Positions 63,481-64,000 of a stretch of 64,000 bases of DNA are shown one piece after another. The notes under the pieces are model-generated. The model ran no database searches, was not told where the DNA came from, and saw nothing but the letters and a program-made list of their open reading frames with translations. Where the stretch lies: NCBI RefSeq assembly GCF_040954835.1, contig NC_090707.1:23206570-23270569 (forward strand). The letters run 5' to 3'. Position numbers and translations under genes: made by a program. Every line of letters starts with the position of its first letter. The stretch's first letter is position 1. This stretch comes from Lepisosteus oculatus. Lineage: Eukaryota > Chordata > Actinopteri > Semionotiformes > Lepisosteidae.

Positions 63481-64000
63481 ATATGAAACAATGAAAGAAT
63501 AACACAGAATCATATAGGAGCCTTTTAAATCTGTGTGATTAGACACAGGCAATGAGAGTAGTTCCAAGGTAGCTTCATATGCAATCGATCAGTGTCTGGC
63601 TGTAAGAAAAAGACTTGTGACTACTGTCTTCTGCTTTTCTCATGTTCTTAAGAAGGAATCGGACCTGTAAAGTCTGAATATGTTGAAAAAAGGAGTATGA
63701 TACTGTTTTTGAATTACTGTGCCTCTTCTCCCCTGGTGGACCACTCAGCTAAATGGCTGCGTAATGGAGGTCAGACAATAATAACACCATCTGTCTCGCA
63801 CTGCAGCTTTGACAGCTTGTTCACCTGGGAGAAGTAGTGCTTTGTCTCTGTCATTTTATTCCTAAGGATGTAATACATATAGAACATGTGTACAACCAAA
63901 TGGGGTTGCAGGTTTCAGCTGGTGACTGCATTTCAATGAAAGGAGATGTGCAGGACTGATTGAACCACAACACAGAGACACACCACCTTTAGTCTTCAAT
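63481..64000. other. spacer after LINE fragment, possibly repeat
   Basis: The stretch 63720-63860 has balanced composition and blocks such as CTCCCCTGGTGGACCAC and TCGCACTGCAGCTTTGACAG that look like a repeat, but I cannot assign it. No gene is recognised. Confidence 0.3.

Larger units (their letters stand above)
39945..64000 (+). other. SPEG intron 1 (continues beyond the window)
   Basis: No further SPEG exon, kinase motif or Ig signature is seen in the remaining 24 kb, so this is read as a long first intron. Within it are an LTR, LINE and SINE fragments, a microsatellite and two motif clusters listed separately. The other parts, including 40.0-42.8, 43.5-45.3, 47.1-48.8, 49.1-52.8, 53.9-60.4 and 61.9-63.0 kb, are AT-rich with only short random frames. 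Confidence 0.6.

Noticed and set aside
39945-64000. Further SPEG exons
   Set aside because: I looked for Ig, FnIII and kinase signatures and for the acidic start of the second exon and found none. Very short exons could still be missed by eye.

Overview
This window is vertebrate nuclear DNA, almost certainly from a ray-finned fish. It is AT-rich, with long introns and long spacers. It carries a gamma-type connexin of the fish Cx43.4/Cx45 type, a two-exon inhibin alpha gene with a fish-like shortened mature chain, and the first coding exon of SPEG. Fish-type repeats surround them: Tc1 transposons, tRNA-derived SINEs, a Penelope-like retroelement and CR1/L2-like LINE pieces. The repeat mix and intron sizes might suit a non-teleost ray-finned fish (gar, bowfin, sturgeon or bichir type), but that is only a guess.

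Layout. Positions 1-872 hold the 3' half of a young Tc1 element. A G-rich, promoter-like stretch near 1.54-1.83 kb ends in a good splice donor and may be the non-coding first exon of the connexin gene. About 11 kb of AT-rich intron or spacer follows, with a SINE, a Penelope 3' fragment and an antisense LINE relic. The connexin coding exon is at 13.0-14.2 kb, with a predicted 14-base terminal coding exon at 15.1 kb and a long 3' UTR. A decayed Tc1 of another family (19.6-20.4 kb) precedes inhibin alpha on the minus strand: exon 2 at 21.6-22.3 kb, exon 1 at 25.6-25.9 kb. The inhibin intron holds an array of roughly 320-350 bp tandem repeats. A complete Tc1 copy, 99% identical to the one at the window start, lies at 29.6-31.2 kb. 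A SINE and a Penelope element with GIY-YIG remains precede the SPEG first coding exon at 39.5 kb (+). The remaining 24 kb reads as SPEG intron 1, with a solo LTR (45.3-46.6 kb), LINE and SINE pieces, a TAA microsatellite and two clusters of muscle-type motifs.

The three host genes do not form an operon. INHA and SPEG are divergent neighbours about 13.6 kb apart, a remnant of the vertebrate INHA/OBSL1/DES/SPEG region (human 2q35). No desmin or OBSL1 is seen here.

The most interesting observations are: two near-identical Tc1 copies killed by different lesions (catalytic Glu to Lys in one, premature stop in the other); two Penelope 3' ends with a hammerhead-like core; a solo LTR with exact 4-bp target duplication; the tandem array inside INHA; and a TGCGTCA element upstream of INHA like the one in mammalian promoters. 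I saw no clear sign of an entirely new biological system.
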